Shown piece by piece: positions 63,883-64,000 of a stretch of 64,000 nt of DNA (positions are counted from its first letter, which is position 1; each line of letters opens with the position of its first letter). A model generated the notes under the pieces. That model made no database searches. It was not told where the DNA came from and saw only the letters and a list, made by a program, of their open reading frames with translations. Source of the stretch: Psychrobacter piscatorii (lineage in GTDB: Bacteria; Pseudomonadota; Gammaproteobacteria; Pseudomonadales; Moraxellaceae); the NCBI RefSeq assembly GCF_904846415.1, contig NZ_CAJHAR010000012.1:29623-93622 (forward strand), in the 5' to 3' direction. The translations under genes were made by a program, and so were the position numbers.

Positions 63883-63998
63883 AGCTGACGATGACCTACT
63901 CTCACATGGGCGAACCACACTACCATTGGCGCAACGATGTTTCACTTCTGAGTTCGGGAAGGGATCAGGTGGGGCCATCGCGCTATTGTCGTCAGCAA
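63883..63998 (-). rRNA. rrf: 5S ribosomal RNA
   Basis: The reverse strand reads as a 5S rRNA of about 116 nt. The 5' end GCTGACGACAATAGCGCG pairs with 3' GTCATCGTCAGC; internal landmarks are CCCACCTGATCCC, CCGAACTCAGAAGTGAAAC and GGTAGTGTGG, as in other gammaproteobacterial 5S. The exact ends are set by stem pairing and may be off by a few nt. The rest of the operon lies beyond the right edge. Confidence 0.95.
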
Positions 63999-64000
63999 AG

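Noticed and set aside
1..64000. CRISPR arrays, insertion sequences and prophage genes
   Set aside because: No regularly spaced repeats of CRISPR length, transposase or phage structural proteins were seen on either strand.

Overview
The window looks like a chromosomal segment of a gammaproteobacterium of the family Moraxellaceae, most probably Psychrobacter. This rests on recognised proteins and gene order (the folate-independent methionine synthase pair MesD/MesX as in Acinetobacter, a ribH-nusB-thiL-pgpA run, unusually long tails on FtsI, RsmH and NusB), not on a database search. It is mostly core genome. I see no insertion sequence, prophage, integrase or CRISPR array.

Layout. 1-7203 (minus): division and cell-wall cluster rsmH-ftsL-ftsI-murE-murF, with murF cut by the window edge. 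7454-9976 (plus): gltX, a small DUF3223 protein and a tRNA-Ala/tRNA-Glu unit. 10150-12902 (plus): a LysE-type exporter and two adjacent paralogous RlaP-like nucleotidyltransferases. 13019-17196 (minus): aconitase and a DUF3025 protein. 17314-18658 (plus): a YdjM-like membrane protein and YchJ, whose end overlaps a convergent PD-(D/E)XK nuclease gene. 19979-22465 (minus): thrB, DUF2007, YafJ-like amidotransferase. 22651-31367 (plus): hisF, ribH, nusB, thiL, pgpA, glmU, glmS, truC (histidine, riboflavin, thiamine, phospholipid and amino-sugar synthesis).

31601-41198: a more accessory stretch. It holds a small membrane protein, a minus-strand operon mesX-mesD-flavin reductase-TauE/SafE exporter with a well-formed MetR-type box upstream, a YdcZ-type transporter pair divergent from a LysR regulator, a zinc alcohol dehydrogenase, an EamA transporter and an AraC regulator. 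41251-46466 (minus): tetR, membrane-fusion protein and RND pump, with a perfect 16-bp palindrome inside the tetR promoter. 46540-61835: recG, a patatin-like lipoprotein, argA, an FKBP isomerase, a CmpX-type channel with five TM repeats, an orphan 479-residue protein, an SDR, an acyltransferase, parE and yqiA. 62024-64000: a DUF1289 protein, an AT-rich gene with an HExxH motif, and a 5S rRNA on the minus strand that ends an rRNA operon continuing beyond the right edge.

The best leads for something undescribed are the tandem nucleotidyltransferases (10947-12902), the HExxH protein beside the rRNA operon (62341-63711), the mes operon with its added flavin reductase and exporter plus the MetR box (32247-35844), and the nested inverted-repeat leader before ribH (23496-23596). 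Statements about promoters, operators and RNA structure come from reading the sequence by eye.
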